64,000 bases of DNA from Actinomadura nitritigenes (GCF_017573545.1 NZ_JAGEOK010000011.1:1-64000), one strand, 5' to 3'; positions 16,936 through 25,476 are shown, counted from the first letter of the stretch. Notes: generated from the sequence alone by a model not told the origin. Numbers and translations are program-made.

Positions 16936-18666
16936 ATGCCCGCCAACACCCCGTCCCGCACCCCGCCGAGCGACCCGCCGGCGGGCGGCCGGCCGCACGA
17001 TGAACACGGCGGCGACGCCGTGACGACGCCGCCGCGCGGGTCCGCGCTGCGGCGGCTGACCGGCGGCCTCGCCGGCGCCGCCGTGGTGATCGGGGTCATC
17101 ACCGTGCTGGCGCGGCTCGCCGGGTTCGGGCGGACGTACTCCTTCTCGCAGACGGTCACCACGTCCTGCCTGAGCCAGGCGTACTTCAGCGCGACGCAGC
17201 TGCCCAGCAGCATCTACGAGATCGTGGCGGGCGGCGCGCTGGCCAGCATGGTCGTCCCGGTGCTGGCCGGGCCCGCCGAGCGCGGCGACCGCGCCGAGGT
17301 CCGCCGGACCGCCTCGGCGCTGCTGACCTGGATCGTGCTGCTGATGCTGCCGCTCACGGCGCTCATGGCGGGGCTCTCCCACCCGCTGATGAGCCTGGCG
17401 GTCTCCAAGGATCTGCAGGGATGCTCGCGCGACGACGTCGTGCGCGTCGGCGGGGACATGCTGGCGATCCAGTCCGTGCAGATGGTGATGTACGGGGCGG
17501 CCGTCGTGCTGTACGGGCTGCTGCAGTCGCACCGCCGGTTCGTGGCGCCCGCGCTGGCGCCGCTGGTGTCCAGCCTGGTGGTGATCGGCGCGTACGTCGC
17601 CTACGCCCCGCTCGGCCGGGGTTTCGAGAACGACCTGGCCGGGCTGCCGCTGAAGGCCGAGCTGACGCTGTCGGTCGGCACGGCGCTCGGCGGCGTCGCG
17701 ATGGCCGCGACCGCCGGGGTCGCCGCGTGGCGGCTGCGCCTGCGGCTGCGTCCCACGCTGCGGTTCCCGGACGGGGTGGCGCGGCGCGTGCGGCGGCTGG
17801 CACTGGCGGGGATCGCGACGGTCGCGGCGCAGCAGCTGTCGACGCTGCTGATCGTGCGGCTCAGCTCGCGCGGCACCCGCGGCGCGCTGGCGAACTACCA
17901 GTACGCCTGGGCGATCTACCTGCTGCCCTGGGCGATCCTGGCGGTGCCGATCGCCACCAGCGCGTTCCCGATGCTGTCCGCGCGGATGAGCGCCGGAGAG
18001 CACGCCAGGTTCGACCAGGTCACCGCCGCCACCACGCGCGCGGTGATCCTGGTCTCGTGCGCCGGGGCCGCCGTGCTGGCGGCGGTGGCGGTGCCGGTCT
18101 CGGTGGTGTTCAACCCCGGCCATCCCGACCAGCAGGACGTGCTGGCGCGCGCGGTGCTCGCCTTCGCGCCCGGCCTGCTCGGGTACGGGCTGGTCGCGCA
18201 CCTCGGCCGCGTCCTGTACGCCTGCCATCGCGGCCGGATGGGCGCGATCGCGGTCGTCGTGGGCTGGGTCGTGGTGGCGGCGGTCGACGTGGTGCTGACG
18301 CTGTGGGTCCTCGCCCCGAAGTGGGTCGTGGCGGGCCTCGGCGCGGGCAACGCCGTCGGCATGACCGTGGCGGGCGTGCTGCTGGTCGGCACGCTGCTGC
18401 GCGCCCGGGGCGCCGGTGCGGTGCACGAGCTCGGGCGCGTGCTGGGCGCCGGGCTGCTGGGCGGCGCCGCGGGCGCCGGCGCGGGCTACGGGACGGCCGC
18501 GCTCCTCGGCGTCGGCGCCCCCGGCCTCGCCGGGCAGCTCCGCAACATCGGCACGGGGGCGCTGGCCGCGCTGGTCGCCGCCGCCGTGTTCCTGATCATC
18601 GCGTTCGTGGTCGACGGCCGGGACCTGCGGGCCGTCCTCACCCGGAAGGTCGCTCGCAGTGCCTGA
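16936..18666 (+). CDS. murJ: MurJ/MviN-like lipid II flippase
   Basis: 576 residues with about 14 hydrophobic segments starting near residue 50 (GLAGAAVVIGVITVLARLAG). MviN/MurJ-type features include FSATQLPSSIYEIVAGGAL at the start, a central LSSRGTRGALANYQYAWAIY loop, and ILAVPIATSAFPMLSARM. It is a MOP-superfamily flippase of lipid-linked oligosaccharide precursors. It lacks the pseudokinase extension of the main mycobacterial MurJ, and its neighbours differ from the usual murJ locus. It may therefore be a second, specialised flippase serving the adjacent transferase. No strong RBS precedes ATG 16936. Confidence 0.85.
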   Translation: MPANTPSRTPPSDPPAGGRPHDEHGGDAVTTPPRGSALRRLTGGLAGAAVVIGVITVLARLAGFGRTYSFSQTVTTSCLSQAYFSATQLPSSIYEIVAGGALASMVVPVLAGPAERGDRAEVRRTASALLTWIVLLMLPLTALMAGLSHPLMSLAVSKDLQGCSRDDVVRVGGDMLAIQSVQMVMYGAAVVLYGLLQSHRRFVAPALAPLVSSLVVIGAYVAYAPLGRGFENDLAGLPLKAELTLSVGTALGGVAMAATAGVAAWRLRLRLRPTLRFPDGVARRVRRLALAGIATVAAQQLSTLLIVRLSSRGTRGALANYQYAWAIYLLPWAILAVPIATSAFPMLSARMSAGEHARFDQVTAATTRAVILVSCAGAAVLAAVAVPVSVVFNPGHPDQQDVLARAVLAFAPGLLGYGLVAHLGRVLYACHRGRMGAIAVVVGWVVVAAVDVVLTLWVLAPKWVVAGLGAGNAVGMTVAGVLLVGTLLRARGAGAVHELGRVLGAGLLGGAAGAGAGYGTAALLGVGAPGLAGQLRNIGTGALAALVAAAVFLIIAFVVDGRDLRAVLTRKVARSA

Positions 18667-18676
18667 GGAGACGAAC

Positions 18677-19915
18677 ATGTCCGAGAAGCCGGCCGGCTCC
18701 GGCGCGCCGGCGGCGCCCGCCGGCCCCCGCCTGGACGGGGTGCGCGTCGCGCTCGTCCTCGGGACGGCCGCGGGCGGCGTCGGGCGGCACGTCCGGTCCG
18801 TCGCGGAGGGCCTGGCCGCGCGCGGCGCGCGGGTCCTGGTCTGCGGACCGGCCGAGACCGAGCGGCTGTTCGGGTTCACCGAGGGCGGCGCCCGCTTCGA
18901 GGAGGTGGACCTGGCCGACCGGCCCCGCCCGGTGAGCGACGCCCGGGCGGTCGCGCGGCTGCGGAGGCTGCTGCGCGGCGCCGACGTCGTCCACGCGCAC
19001 GGGCTGCGCGCCGGCGCCCTCGCCGTCGCCGCCTGCGCGCGCGTCGCGCCGGGCCCGCTGCGGTTCTCGCGCGGCGGGCCGCCGCTGGTCGTCACGCTGC
19101 ACAACGCGGTCATCGCCGGCGGCCGGACCGCCGCGATCTACGGGGCGCTGGAGCGGGTCGTCGCGCGCGGCGCGGCGCTGGTCCTCGGCGTCTCGCCGGA
19201 CCTGGAGGAGCGGATGCGCTCGCTCGGCGCCCGGTCGGTCGGGTACGCGCTGGTCCCGGCGCCCGCGCCGCGCGAGCATCCGGGCCCGGCCGTCCGCGCC
19301 GACGTGCGGGCGGAGCTGGGCGTGGGGGACCGGCCGCTGATCCTCGCCGTCGCCCGGCTCGCCGAGCAGAAGGGCCTGCCCACGCTGCTGGACGCCTCGC
19401 GCGCCTGGACCGGCCGGACGCCGCCGCCGCTGGTCGCGATCGCCGGCGACGGCCCGCTGGAGGAGGAGCTGCGCGCCCGGATCGAGGCGGAGGACCTGCC
19501 CGTCCGGCTGCTGGGCCGCCGCGGCGACGTGCCGGCGCTGCTGGCCGCCGCGGACGTCGCGGTGGTGCCGAGCGTGTGGGAGGGGCAGCCGCTCATCGTG
19601 CAGGAGATCCTGCGGGCCGGGCGGCCGCTGGTCGCCGCCCGGGTCGGCGGGATCCCCCGGATGGTCGGCGCGGACGACCGGCCGGCCGGCAACGGGGCGC
19701 TGCTGCAGGGGCCGGAGAGCGAGGCGGCGCTGCTGGTCCCGCCGGGGGACGCCGACGCGCTCGCCCGCGCCGTCCGGCGGATCCTGGACGACTCCGCGCT
19801 CGCGGTGCGGCTCGGTGCCGCCGCCGCGCAGCGCGCCGCGGAGCTACCGGACGAGGCCGACGCCGTCGACCAGCTCGCCGCCGTCTACCTGGAGCTGAGC
19901 GCGGCGCGCCGCTGA
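18677..19915 (+). CDS. GT4 family glycosyltransferase
   Basis: 412 residues, GT-B fold. The N-terminal acceptor half opens with VRVALVLGTAAGGVGRHVRS. The C-terminal donor half has the GT4 patterns LILAVARLAEQKGLPTLLDA, RLLGRRGDVPALLAAADVAV and the nucleotide-sugar EX7E element in PSVWEGQPLIVQEILRAG. The protein is cytoplasmic and probably acts on lipid-linked substrates at the inner leaflet. GAGGAG 6 nt before ATG 18677 decides that start over GTG 18659, which overlaps murJ. It closes the steA-steB-transferase-flippase run. Confidence 0.88.
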   Translation: MSEKPAGSGAPAAPAGPRLDGVRVALVLGTAAGGVGRHVRSVAEGLAARGARVLVCGPAETERLFGFTEGGARFEEVDLADRPRPVSDARAVARLRRLLRGADVVHAHGLRAGALAVAACARVAPGPLRFSRGGPPLVVTLHNAVIAGGRTAAIYGALERVVARGAALVLGVSPDLEERMRSLGARSVGYALVPAPAPREHPGPAVRADVRAELGVGDRPLILAVARLAEQKGLPTLLDASRAWTGRTPPPLVAIAGDGPLEEELRARIEAEDLPVRLLGRRGDVPALLAAADVAVVPSVWEGQPLIVQEILRAGRPLVAARVGGIPRMVGADDRPAGNGALLQGPESEAALLVPPGDADALARAVRRILDDSALAVRLGAAAAQRAAELPDEADAVDQLAAVYLELSAARR

Positions 19916-20027
19916 CCCGCCGACGCCGGGCCTTAGATGCCGAGCCGCGGGGCCGGGTTCGCGGGAATGGCGAGAAATTTCCGGGAGCCGGGAACCCTGG
20001 CGCGGCCTTCCGCGTCGAAAGGGACAA

Positions 20028-20152
20028 GTGGAGGGGAGTATCCCCGCGCACGGGTGTCGTCAGCACGGCCGGTCCGCACCGGCCCGGCGCCCGCGGCCCT
20101 CGCCCCGAGGGCGGGAGAGACCTCCGGCGCTCGACCACGTCCGCCGGAGGTT
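20028..20152 (+). ncRNA. yybP-ykoY manganese riboswitch
   Basis: The leader of terC carries the class hallmarks: GGGGAGTA (20033-20040), TCGTCA (20057-20062), a 7-bp arm GGCCGGT/ACCGGCC (20067-20073/20078-20084), a second arm GCCCTCG/CGAGGGC (20096-20102/20106-20112), and GAGAGACC (20115-20122). P1 is GGAGG (20030-20034) with CCTCC (20121-20125). The same CCTCCGGCG (20121-20129) is a perfect complement of CGCCGGAGG (20142-20150), which contains the terC Shine-Dalgarno. The two helices cannot coexist, so Mn binding (P1 formed) should free the SD and switch translation on. The class and its link to TerC/MntP exporters are established; the switching model is read from pairing. Confidence 0.87.
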
Positions 20153-20157
20153 TCACG

Positions 20158-21180
20158 TTGTCCGTCGCACCCTGGGTGTGGATCCTGACGCTCGCCGGGA
20201 TCCTCGCCGTCATCGCCGCCGACCTGCTGGTCATCCACCGCAACGACACGCGGGAGTTCACCACCCGCAGGGCCGCGTTCTGGTCGGCCGTCTACATCGG
20301 CCTCGCCGTGCTGTTCGGGCTCGGCGTCTGGCTCTTCTCCGGAGGGCAGCACGCCGCGCAGTACTTCGGCGGCTTCGTCACCGAGAAGAGCCTCAGCGTC
20401 GACAACCTCTTCGTGTTCATGGTGATCCTGACGCGGTTCGCGGTGCCCAGGCACGCGCAGCACACCGTCCTGATGGCGGGCATCGTCATCGCCCTGGTGC
20501 TGCGCGGCGCGTTCATCGCGGTCGGCGCGGCCGCGATCTCCACCTTCACCTGGGTCTTCTTCATCTTCGGCGCGTTCCTGCTGTGGACGGCCTACGGGCT
20601 GGTGCGCGGCGGTGACGACGACGAGTTCACGGAGAACGCGCTGCTGCGCTGGGCCAAGCGCGTCATCCCGACGTCCGACGACTACGACGGCTCGCGGTTC
20701 CTCACCAGGCGCGGCGGCCGCCGCATGGTCACCCCGCTGATGATCGTGATGATCGCGATCGGCTCCACCGACGTGCTGTTCGCGCTGGACTCCATCCCGG
20801 CGATCTTCGGGCTGACGACCGAGCCGTACCTGGTGTTCACCGCCAACGCGTTCGCGCTGATGGGCCTCGTCCAGCTGTACTTCCTGCTGGGCGGGCTGAC
20901 CGACCGGCTGGTGTACCTCGGGCACGGGCTGGCGTTCATCCTCGGCTTCATCGGGGTCAAGCTGATCTTCCACGCGCTGCACGAGTACGGTGTCGCCTGG
21001 GCGCCGGACGTGCCGATCTGGCTGTCGCTCGCGGTGATCGCCGGCACGCTGGCGGCCACCACCGTCGCGAGCCTGACCGTCGGCGGCCGGGCCCGCGGTG
21101 CCGCTGACCAGGGACGGGACGAGCCCGCCGGGGAGGTCGGCGCGGGCGCCGAACGGGCCTCGCGGACCTCCGGCCGGTGA
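20158..21180 (+). CDS. TerC family membrane protein
   Basis: 340 residues with about seven to nine transmembrane segments. TerC signatures are present: LSVDNLFVFMVIL (conserved Asp-Asn in a helix), GAFLLWTAYGLVRGGDDDEF and STDVLFALDSIPAIFG. The family (TerC/Alx/MeeF) is linked to Mn(II) export and metal loading of secreted proteins. TTG 20158 is the start because GGAGG (20146-20150) lies 7 nt upstream and no ATG or GTG is near; TTG may limit output. Expression is probably controlled by the Mn riboswitch in its leader. The C-terminus is a hydrophilic Glu/Ala-rich tail. Confidence 0.9.
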   Translation: MSVAPWVWILTLAGILAVIAADLLVIHRNDTREFTTRRAAFWSAVYIGLAVLFGLGVWLFSGGQHAAQYFGGFVTEKSLSVDNLFVFMVILTRFAVPRHAQHTVLMAGIVIALVLRGAFIAVGAAAISTFTWVFFIFGAFLLWTAYGLVRGGDDDEFTENALLRWAKRVIPTSDDYDGSRFLTRRGGRRMVTPLMIVMIAIGSTDVLFALDSIPAIFGLTTEPYLVFTANAFALMGLVQLYFLLGGLTDRLVYLGHGLAFILGFIGVKLIFHALHEYGVAWAPDVPIWLSLAVIAGTLAATTVASLTVGGRARGAADQGRDEPAGEVGAGAERASRTSGR

Positions 21181-21218
21181 GACGGCCGGTGAGAGCGGAA
21201 TCACTTCCCCACGCGACC

Positions 21219-21237
21219 AGAATCCTGTTCTAGAATC
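21219..21237 (+). promoter_or_regulatory. fadE promoter with operator-like repeats
   Basis: TAGAAT (21231-21236) is a good -10 hexamer 36 nt before the fadE start. It overlaps AGAAT-CCT-GTTCT and the palindrome TTCTAGAA, with AGAATC directly repeated at 21219 and 21232. The right half GTTCTA matches the half-site of the KstR consensus TNNAACNNGTTNNA, but the spacer is 3 rather than 2. A TetR-type fatty-acid or sterol repressor site is plausible. Confidence 0.4.
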
Positions 21238-21272
21238 GCTGTCGACAAGCGGTCTGAGAGAGGGTTCGACAC

Positions 21273-23468
21273 ATGGCCATCGGGCTGACCGAGGAGCACG
21301 AGGCGCTCGCCGATTCGGTGCGCGGATTCGCCGAGCGCAACATCCCGGCGACGGCCGTCCGCGCCGCGCTGGACGCGGACGAGGAGACCCGGCCCGGCTT
21401 CTGGCCGGCCCTGGCCGAGCAGGGCCTGCTGGGCCTGCATCTGGACGAGGAGCACGGCGGGCAGGGCTACGGCCTGCTGGAGCTGTCGGTGGTGCTGGAG
21501 GAGCTGGGCCGGGCCGCGGCGCCCGGCCCGTTCCTGCCGACGGTGCTGGCGAGCTCGGTGATCGACGCGTCCAGCAACGCCAAGCTGCGCGCCGAGCTGC
21601 TGCCGGGACTGGCGGACGGGTCGCGGACCGGCGCGGTCGCGCTGTCCGGCGGCCTCACCGGCACCCGCCAGGGCGGCGCGCTGGCGGTGTCGGGCTCGGC
21701 GGCGACGGTGCTGGGCGCGCTGCTCGCCGACGTGGTCGTCCTGCCCGTGGCGGTGGGCGACGAGGAGCAGTGGGTCGCGGTGGACGCCGCCGACCTGAAG
21801 ATCACCGCGGTGGCGAGCCTCGACCGGGTCCGCCGGGTCGCCGCGGTCGAGGCCGACGGCGTCACCGTGGCCGCCGACCGGGTGCTGGACGGGGTGACCG
21901 CCGGCCGCGTCCGCGACCTGGCCGCGACGCTGTTCGGCGCGGAGGCCGCGGGCCTGGCCGGGTGGCTGGTGACCACCGCCGCCGAGTACGCCAAGGTCCG
22001 CGAGCAGTTCGGCCGCCCGATCGGGCAGTTCCAGGGCGTCAAGCACAAGGCCGCCCGCGCGCTGATCGCGCTGGAGCAGGCCCGCGCCGCCGCGTGGGAC
22101 GCCGCCCGCGCGCTGGACGAGGGCACCGAGGAGGCCGGCTTCGCCGCCGCCGTCGCCGCCGTGATCGCGGCGGACGCGGGCGTGCAGACCGCCCGGGACG
22201 CGATCCAGATGCTCGGCGGCATCGGGTTCACCTGGGAGCACGACGCGCACATCTACCTGCGCCGCGCGCTGACGCTGCGGGCGCTGCTCGGCCCGGCCAA
22301 GGACTGGGCCGCCAAGGTCGCGGCGCTCGCGCTGGACGGCGGGCGCCGCGAGGTCGAGCTGGAGCTGGACGAGGGCGCGCAGCCGCTGCGCGAGCGGATC
22401 CGCGCCGAGGTCGCCGAGCTCGCCGCGATCGAGGACAAGGACGCCCTCAAGGTCAAGATGGGCGACGAGGGCTGGACCGTCCCGCACTTCCCCGAGCCGT
22501 GGGGACGCGGCGCGGGCCCGGTCGAGCAGATCATCATCCAGCAGGAGCTGAAGGCCGCCAAGGTCAAGGCGCCGAACCTGGTGATCGGCGCGTGGCTGGT
22601 GCCGTCGCTCGTCCGCTACGGGTCCGAGGAGCAGAAGGAGCGGTTCCTGCGGCCGACGCTGCGCGGCCAGATGGTGTGGTGCCAGCTGTTCTCCGAGCCG
22701 GGCGCCGGCTCGGACCTGGCGTCGCTGTCGATGAAGGCCGAGCGGGTCGAGGGCGGCTGGAAGCTGACCGGCCAGAAGATCTGGACGTCGGTGGCGCAGC
22801 ACGCGCAGTGGGGCTTCTGCATCGCCCGCACGAACCCCGACGCGCCCAAGCACGACGGCATCACCTACTTCCTGGTCGACATGAAGTCGCCGGGCGTGGA
22901 CGTGCGGCCGCTGCGGGAGCTGACCGGCGACGCGCTGTTCAACGAGGTGTTCCTCGACGGGGTGTTCGTCCCGGACGACTGCGTGGTCGGCGAGGTGGAC
23001 AAGGGCTGGCAGGTCGCCCGCAACACGCTGTCCAACGAGCGGGTGTCGCTGTCGACCGGCGGCGGCCTCGGCATGGGCGTGCCCGAGCTGCTCGGCTTCT
23101 TCAAGGGCCGGGAGCTGGACGCGGTCACCGCCGCCGAGGTCGGCAAGCTGGTCGCGCAGGGCCAGTCGATCGACCTGCTGGGGCTGCGGACCACGCTGAA
23201 GCAGCTCAACGGCGTGGAGCCGGGCGCCGAGGCCAGCGTCCGCAAGCTGCTCGGCGTGCAGTTCAACCAGGACGTCGCCGACTACTGCTGGGCGGCCCAG
23301 GGCGAGGCGGCGGTCACCGAGACGCCGATGGCCGAGAGCGGGATCATCGCCCGGGCCATGCTGTTCAGCCGCGCGATGACGATCTACGGCGGCACCACCG
23401 AGGTGCAGCTGAACATCATCGGCGAGCGGCTCCTCGGCCTGCCCCGCGACCCCGAGCCCGGCAAGTAG
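21273..23468 (+). CDS. Two-domain acyl-CoA dehydrogenase (FadE)
   Basis: 731 residues, twice a normal acyl-CoA dehydrogenase. Domain 1 (about 1-370) has VREQFGRPIGQFQGVKHKAA and IQMLGGIGFTWEHDAHIYLR. Domain 2 (about 385-731) has the FAD-binding QLFSEPGAGSDLASLSMKAE, WKLTGQKIWTSVAQHA and the C-terminal IYGGTTEVQLNIIGERLLGL, whose Glu is the usual catalytic base. Tandem FadE proteins of this layout occur in actinobacteria; they oxidise acyl-CoA esters in beta-oxidation or sterol side-chain breakdown. The gene is monocistronic, with its own promoter and a repeat-type hairpin after the stop. Confidence 0.92.
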   Translation: MAIGLTEEHEALADSVRGFAERNIPATAVRAALDADEETRPGFWPALAEQGLLGLHLDEEHGGQGYGLLELSVVLEELGRAAAPGPFLPTVLASSVIDASSNAKLRAELLPGLADGSRTGAVALSGGLTGTRQGGALAVSGSAATVLGALLADVVVLPVAVGDEEQWVAVDAADLKITAVASLDRVRRVAAVEADGVTVAADRVLDGVTAGRVRDLAATLFGAEAAGLAGWLVTTAAEYAKVREQFGRPIGQFQGVKHKAARALIALEQARAAAWDAARALDEGTEEAGFAAAVAAVIAADAGVQTARDAIQMLGGIGFTWEHDAHIYLRRALTLRALLGPAKDWAAKVAALALDGGRREVELELDEGAQPLRERIRAEVAELAAIEDKDALKVKMGDEGWTVPHFPEPWGRGAGPVEQIIIQQELKAAKVKAPNLVIGAWLVPSLVRYGSEEQKERFLRPTLRGQMVWCQLFSEPGAGSDLASLSMKAERVEGGWKLTGQKIWTSVAQHAQWGFCIARTNPDAPKHDGITYFLVDMKSPGVDVRPLRELTGDALFNEVFLDGVFVPDDCVVGEVDKGWQVARNTLSNERVSLSTGGGLGMGVPELLGFFKGRELDAVTAAEVGKLVAQGQSIDLLGLRTTLKQLNGVEPGAEASVRKLLGVQFNQDVADYCWAAQGEAAVTETPMAESGIIARAMLFSRAMTIYGGTTEVQLNIIGERLLGLPRDPEPGK

Positions 23469-23480
23469 CGGCGGTGCTCG

Positions 23481-23612
23481 CCCAGGGGGGCGACCCCCTG
23501 GAACCCCCGTCAACGGCCGACAGGCTGTTTCCCCGCTCCGCTGGCGCTCCGCGGCGAAACAGCCTGTCGGCCGGCGGGCGGGCCCGCTGCACTCGCTCCG
23601 CGTGCCCGCCCG
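23481..23612 (+). repeat. Three-hairpin intergenic repeat, copy 1
   Basis: It begins 12 nt after the fadE stop. Hairpin 1 is CCAGGGGG-GCGA-CCCCCTGG. Hairpin 2 has an 18-bp perfect stem (23514-23531 with 23556-23573), a C:C mismatch, CCGC/GCGG, and the 14-nt loop TCCGCTGGCGCTCC (23537-23550). Hairpin 3 is a 9-bp stem (23575-23583 with 23604-23612). The first 32 bases and the 14-nt loop are identical in copy 2 at 57093, while the hairpin 2 stem sequence differs. It lies between convergent genes and probably acts as a terminator. Confidence 0.8.
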
Positions 23613-23632
23613 TACCGCGCGCGGCCGGGCCG

Positions 23633-23971
23633 CTAGCGGGGCCGGAAGTTGTAGGCGATGTTGATCAGGACGATCGCCGACCAGGCCAGGAACAGGCCGA
23701 GCCCGCCGGCGTTCACGGCCGCGATGGCGCTGAGCGGGATGGCGGCGACCATCGACAGCACCGCGAGCAGCAGGCCGTGGTCGCCGTCCCCGGAGGGGCG
23801 GGGCACTCGGGGGCGGCGGCGCGGGGCCGGGGCGGCGGGACGCGCGTCGAGGGCCTCCTCGATGCGGTCCACGACCGTCTCGATGAAGGCCGCGTCGTAG
23901 TCGGGGCCCAGCTCGCGCCGGGCCGCCAGCGCCGCGGCGAGGTCCTCACGAGGCAGTCGTCGGGTCGTCAT
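23633..23971 (-). CDS. Small two-helix membrane protein
   Basis: 112 residues. The N-terminal half is soluble (TTRRLPREDLAAALAARREL, then DAAFIETVVDRIEEALDAR), followed by a Pro/Arg linker and two adjacent transmembrane helices (GLLLAVLSMVAAIPLSAIAA and LGLFLAWSAIVLINIAYN). Such small proteins with a 'LPREDLxAAlxARRELG' start are common in actinomycetes and have no known function. ATG 23971 is chosen because homologues begin with this segment. It is convergent with fadE across the repeat and divergent from the lipoprotein gene. Confidence 0.78.
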   Translation of the reverse strand: MTTRRLPREDLAAALAARRELGPDYDAAFIETVVDRIEEALDARPAAPAPRRRPRVPRPSGDGDHGLLLAVLSMVAAIPLSAIAAVNAGGLGLFLAWSAIVLINIAYNFRPR

Positions 23972-24111
23972 GGTTCGGTTATAGGCGCGCGGGGGCCGGT
24001 GCCGCCTCACTCCGCGGTGCCAACCGCGGCGTACCCCGCAGGGATGAGCGGGGGGACGGCTCCCCGCACCGATAAACTGCCGCTTTCGTCCGATAATCGC
24101 CGGAGGTTTCC

Positions 24112-24555
24112 GTGATCGTGCGGGCCCGCTCGACCGTCCTGGCCGCCTGCGCGGCCGCCACCGTGCTCGCCCTGGGCGGATGCGGCGGCGGGACGAAGGC
24201 GGACGGTGCGGCGGAGAGCGCGTCCCCCGGCGCGGCGCCCGCCGCGCTCGGCCCGATCCCCGCGATCAAGCCCGCGGACGTCAAGCCGCTCGTCGGCCGC
24301 TGGGTCGGCACCGCCAAGGACTACTTCCAGTTCACGGCGGACGGCAGCGGCGTGTGGGTGAGGAGCGGGCAGAAGCTCTGGAGCGGCACGGCGATCCCCG
24401 AGGGGGGCGGGAAGTACCGCTTCTCCTGGCAGGGCGGCGACCCGAAGACCGCGTCCTACTGGGGCGTGTCCCTGTCGGAGAAGAACACCAAGCTGGTCTT
24501 CGCGGGAACGAACCAGACGTACACCAAGGCAGTCGCACACAAGGGCAAGGGATGA
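24112..24555 (+). CDS. Secreted lipoprotein, first gene of MoxR operon
   Basis: 147 residues. A signal peptide (VRARSTVLAACAAATVLALG) ends in the lipobox LGGC, so Cys24 is the likely lipidation site. The mature part (KPLVGRWVGTAKDYFQFTAD, FSWQGGDPKTASYWGVSLS) looks like a small beta-sheet domain of the lipocalin-like or 'DUF' type. GTG 24112 has GGAGG 5 nt upstream and a -10-like GATAAT at 24092-24097. Its stop overlaps the moxR start by 4 nt (ATGA). Function is unknown. Confidence 0.83.
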   Translation: MIVRARSTVLAACAAATVLALGGCGGGTKADGAAESASPGAAPAALGPIPAIKPADVKPLVGRWVGTAKDYFQFTADGSGVWVRSGQKLWSGTAIPEGGGKYRFSWQGGDPKTASYWGVSLSEKNTKLVFAGTNQTYTKAVAHKGKG

Positions 24556-25472
24556 CCGAGACCACCGAGAACGCCGGGGACGCGGGGAACGCCGCGGGCG
24601 CCGGAAGCGACGGCGCGTTCGCCTCGCCCGCGGACGTCGAGCGCAGGCTGGCCGGCGTCCGCTACCTCGCCGACGAGGCGATCGCCACCACCGTGTTCCT
24701 CGCGCAGGCGCTCGGCAAGCCGCTGCTCGTCGAGGGCCCCGCCGGGGTCGGGAAGACGGAGCTGGCCAAGGCCGTCGCGGCGGCCACGCGGGCGGAGCTG
24801 ATCCGGCTGCAGTGCTACGAGGGCCTGGACGAGGCCCGCGCGCTGTACGAGTTCAACTACAAGAAGCAGCTCCTCGCCATCCAGGCCGCCCCGGCGGACC
24901 GGGCCTGGCAGGAGACCCACGACGACATCTTCTCCGAGGAGTTCCTGCTGGAGCGGCCGCTGCTGGCGGCGATCCGGCGCGCGGAGCCGACCGTGCTGCT
25001 GATCGACGAGGCGGACAAGGCCGACGTGGAGGTCGAGGGCATGCTGCTGGAGGTCCTGTCGGACTTCCAGGTCACCATCCCCGAGCTCGGCACGGTCAGC
25101 GCGGTCCGCCGGCCGTTCGTGCTGATCACCTCGAACGCGGCGCGGGAGCTGTCGGAGGCGCTCAAGCGCCGCTGCCTCTACCTGCACCTGGACTACCCGG
25201 CGGCGGAACGGGAACGTGACATCGTCCTCGCGCAGGTGCCCGGGATCGAGGCGGAGCTGGCCGAGCAGCTCGTCCGGACGGTCGGGACGCTGCGCGCGCT
25301 GGAGGTCAAGAAGGCGCCGTCGATCGCCGAGACCGTCGACTGGGCCCGCACGCTGCTCGCGCTCGGCCTCGACGAGCTGGACGAGGCGGCCGTCGCCCGC
25401 ACCCTCGGCGTCGTCCTCAAGCACGCCTCCGACCAGGAGCGCGCCGCCAGGGAACTGGGCCTGAGGGGCTGA
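24552..25472 (+). CDS. MoxR-type AAA+ ATPase
   Basis: 306 residues. Walker A is EGPAGVGKTELAKAV, Walker B VLLIDEADKAD, sensor 1 is in FVLITSNAARELSEALKRRC, and the arginine finger region follows. The N-terminal 30 residues are disordered. MoxR ATPases act as chaperones for metal-cofactor insertion or complex maturation and usually pair with a VWA protein, as here (next gene, 4 nt away). CoxD-like members serve CO dehydrogenase, but no CO dehydrogenase genes are in the window. Confidence 0.92.
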   Translation: MTETTENAGDAGNAAGAGSDGAFASPADVERRLAGVRYLADEAIATTVFLAQALGKPLLVEGPAGVGKTELAKAVAAATRAELIRLQCYEGLDEARALYEFNYKKQLLAIQAAPADRAWQETHDDIFSEEFLLERPLLAAIRRAEPTVLLIDEADKADVEVEGMLLEVLSDFQVTIPELGTVSAVRRPFVLITSNAARELSEALKRRCLYLHLDYPAAERERDIVLAQVPGIEAELAEQLVRTVGTLRALEVKKAPSIAETVDWARTLLALGLDELDEAAVARTLGVVLKHASDQERAARELGLRG

Positions 25473-25476
25473 TCGG

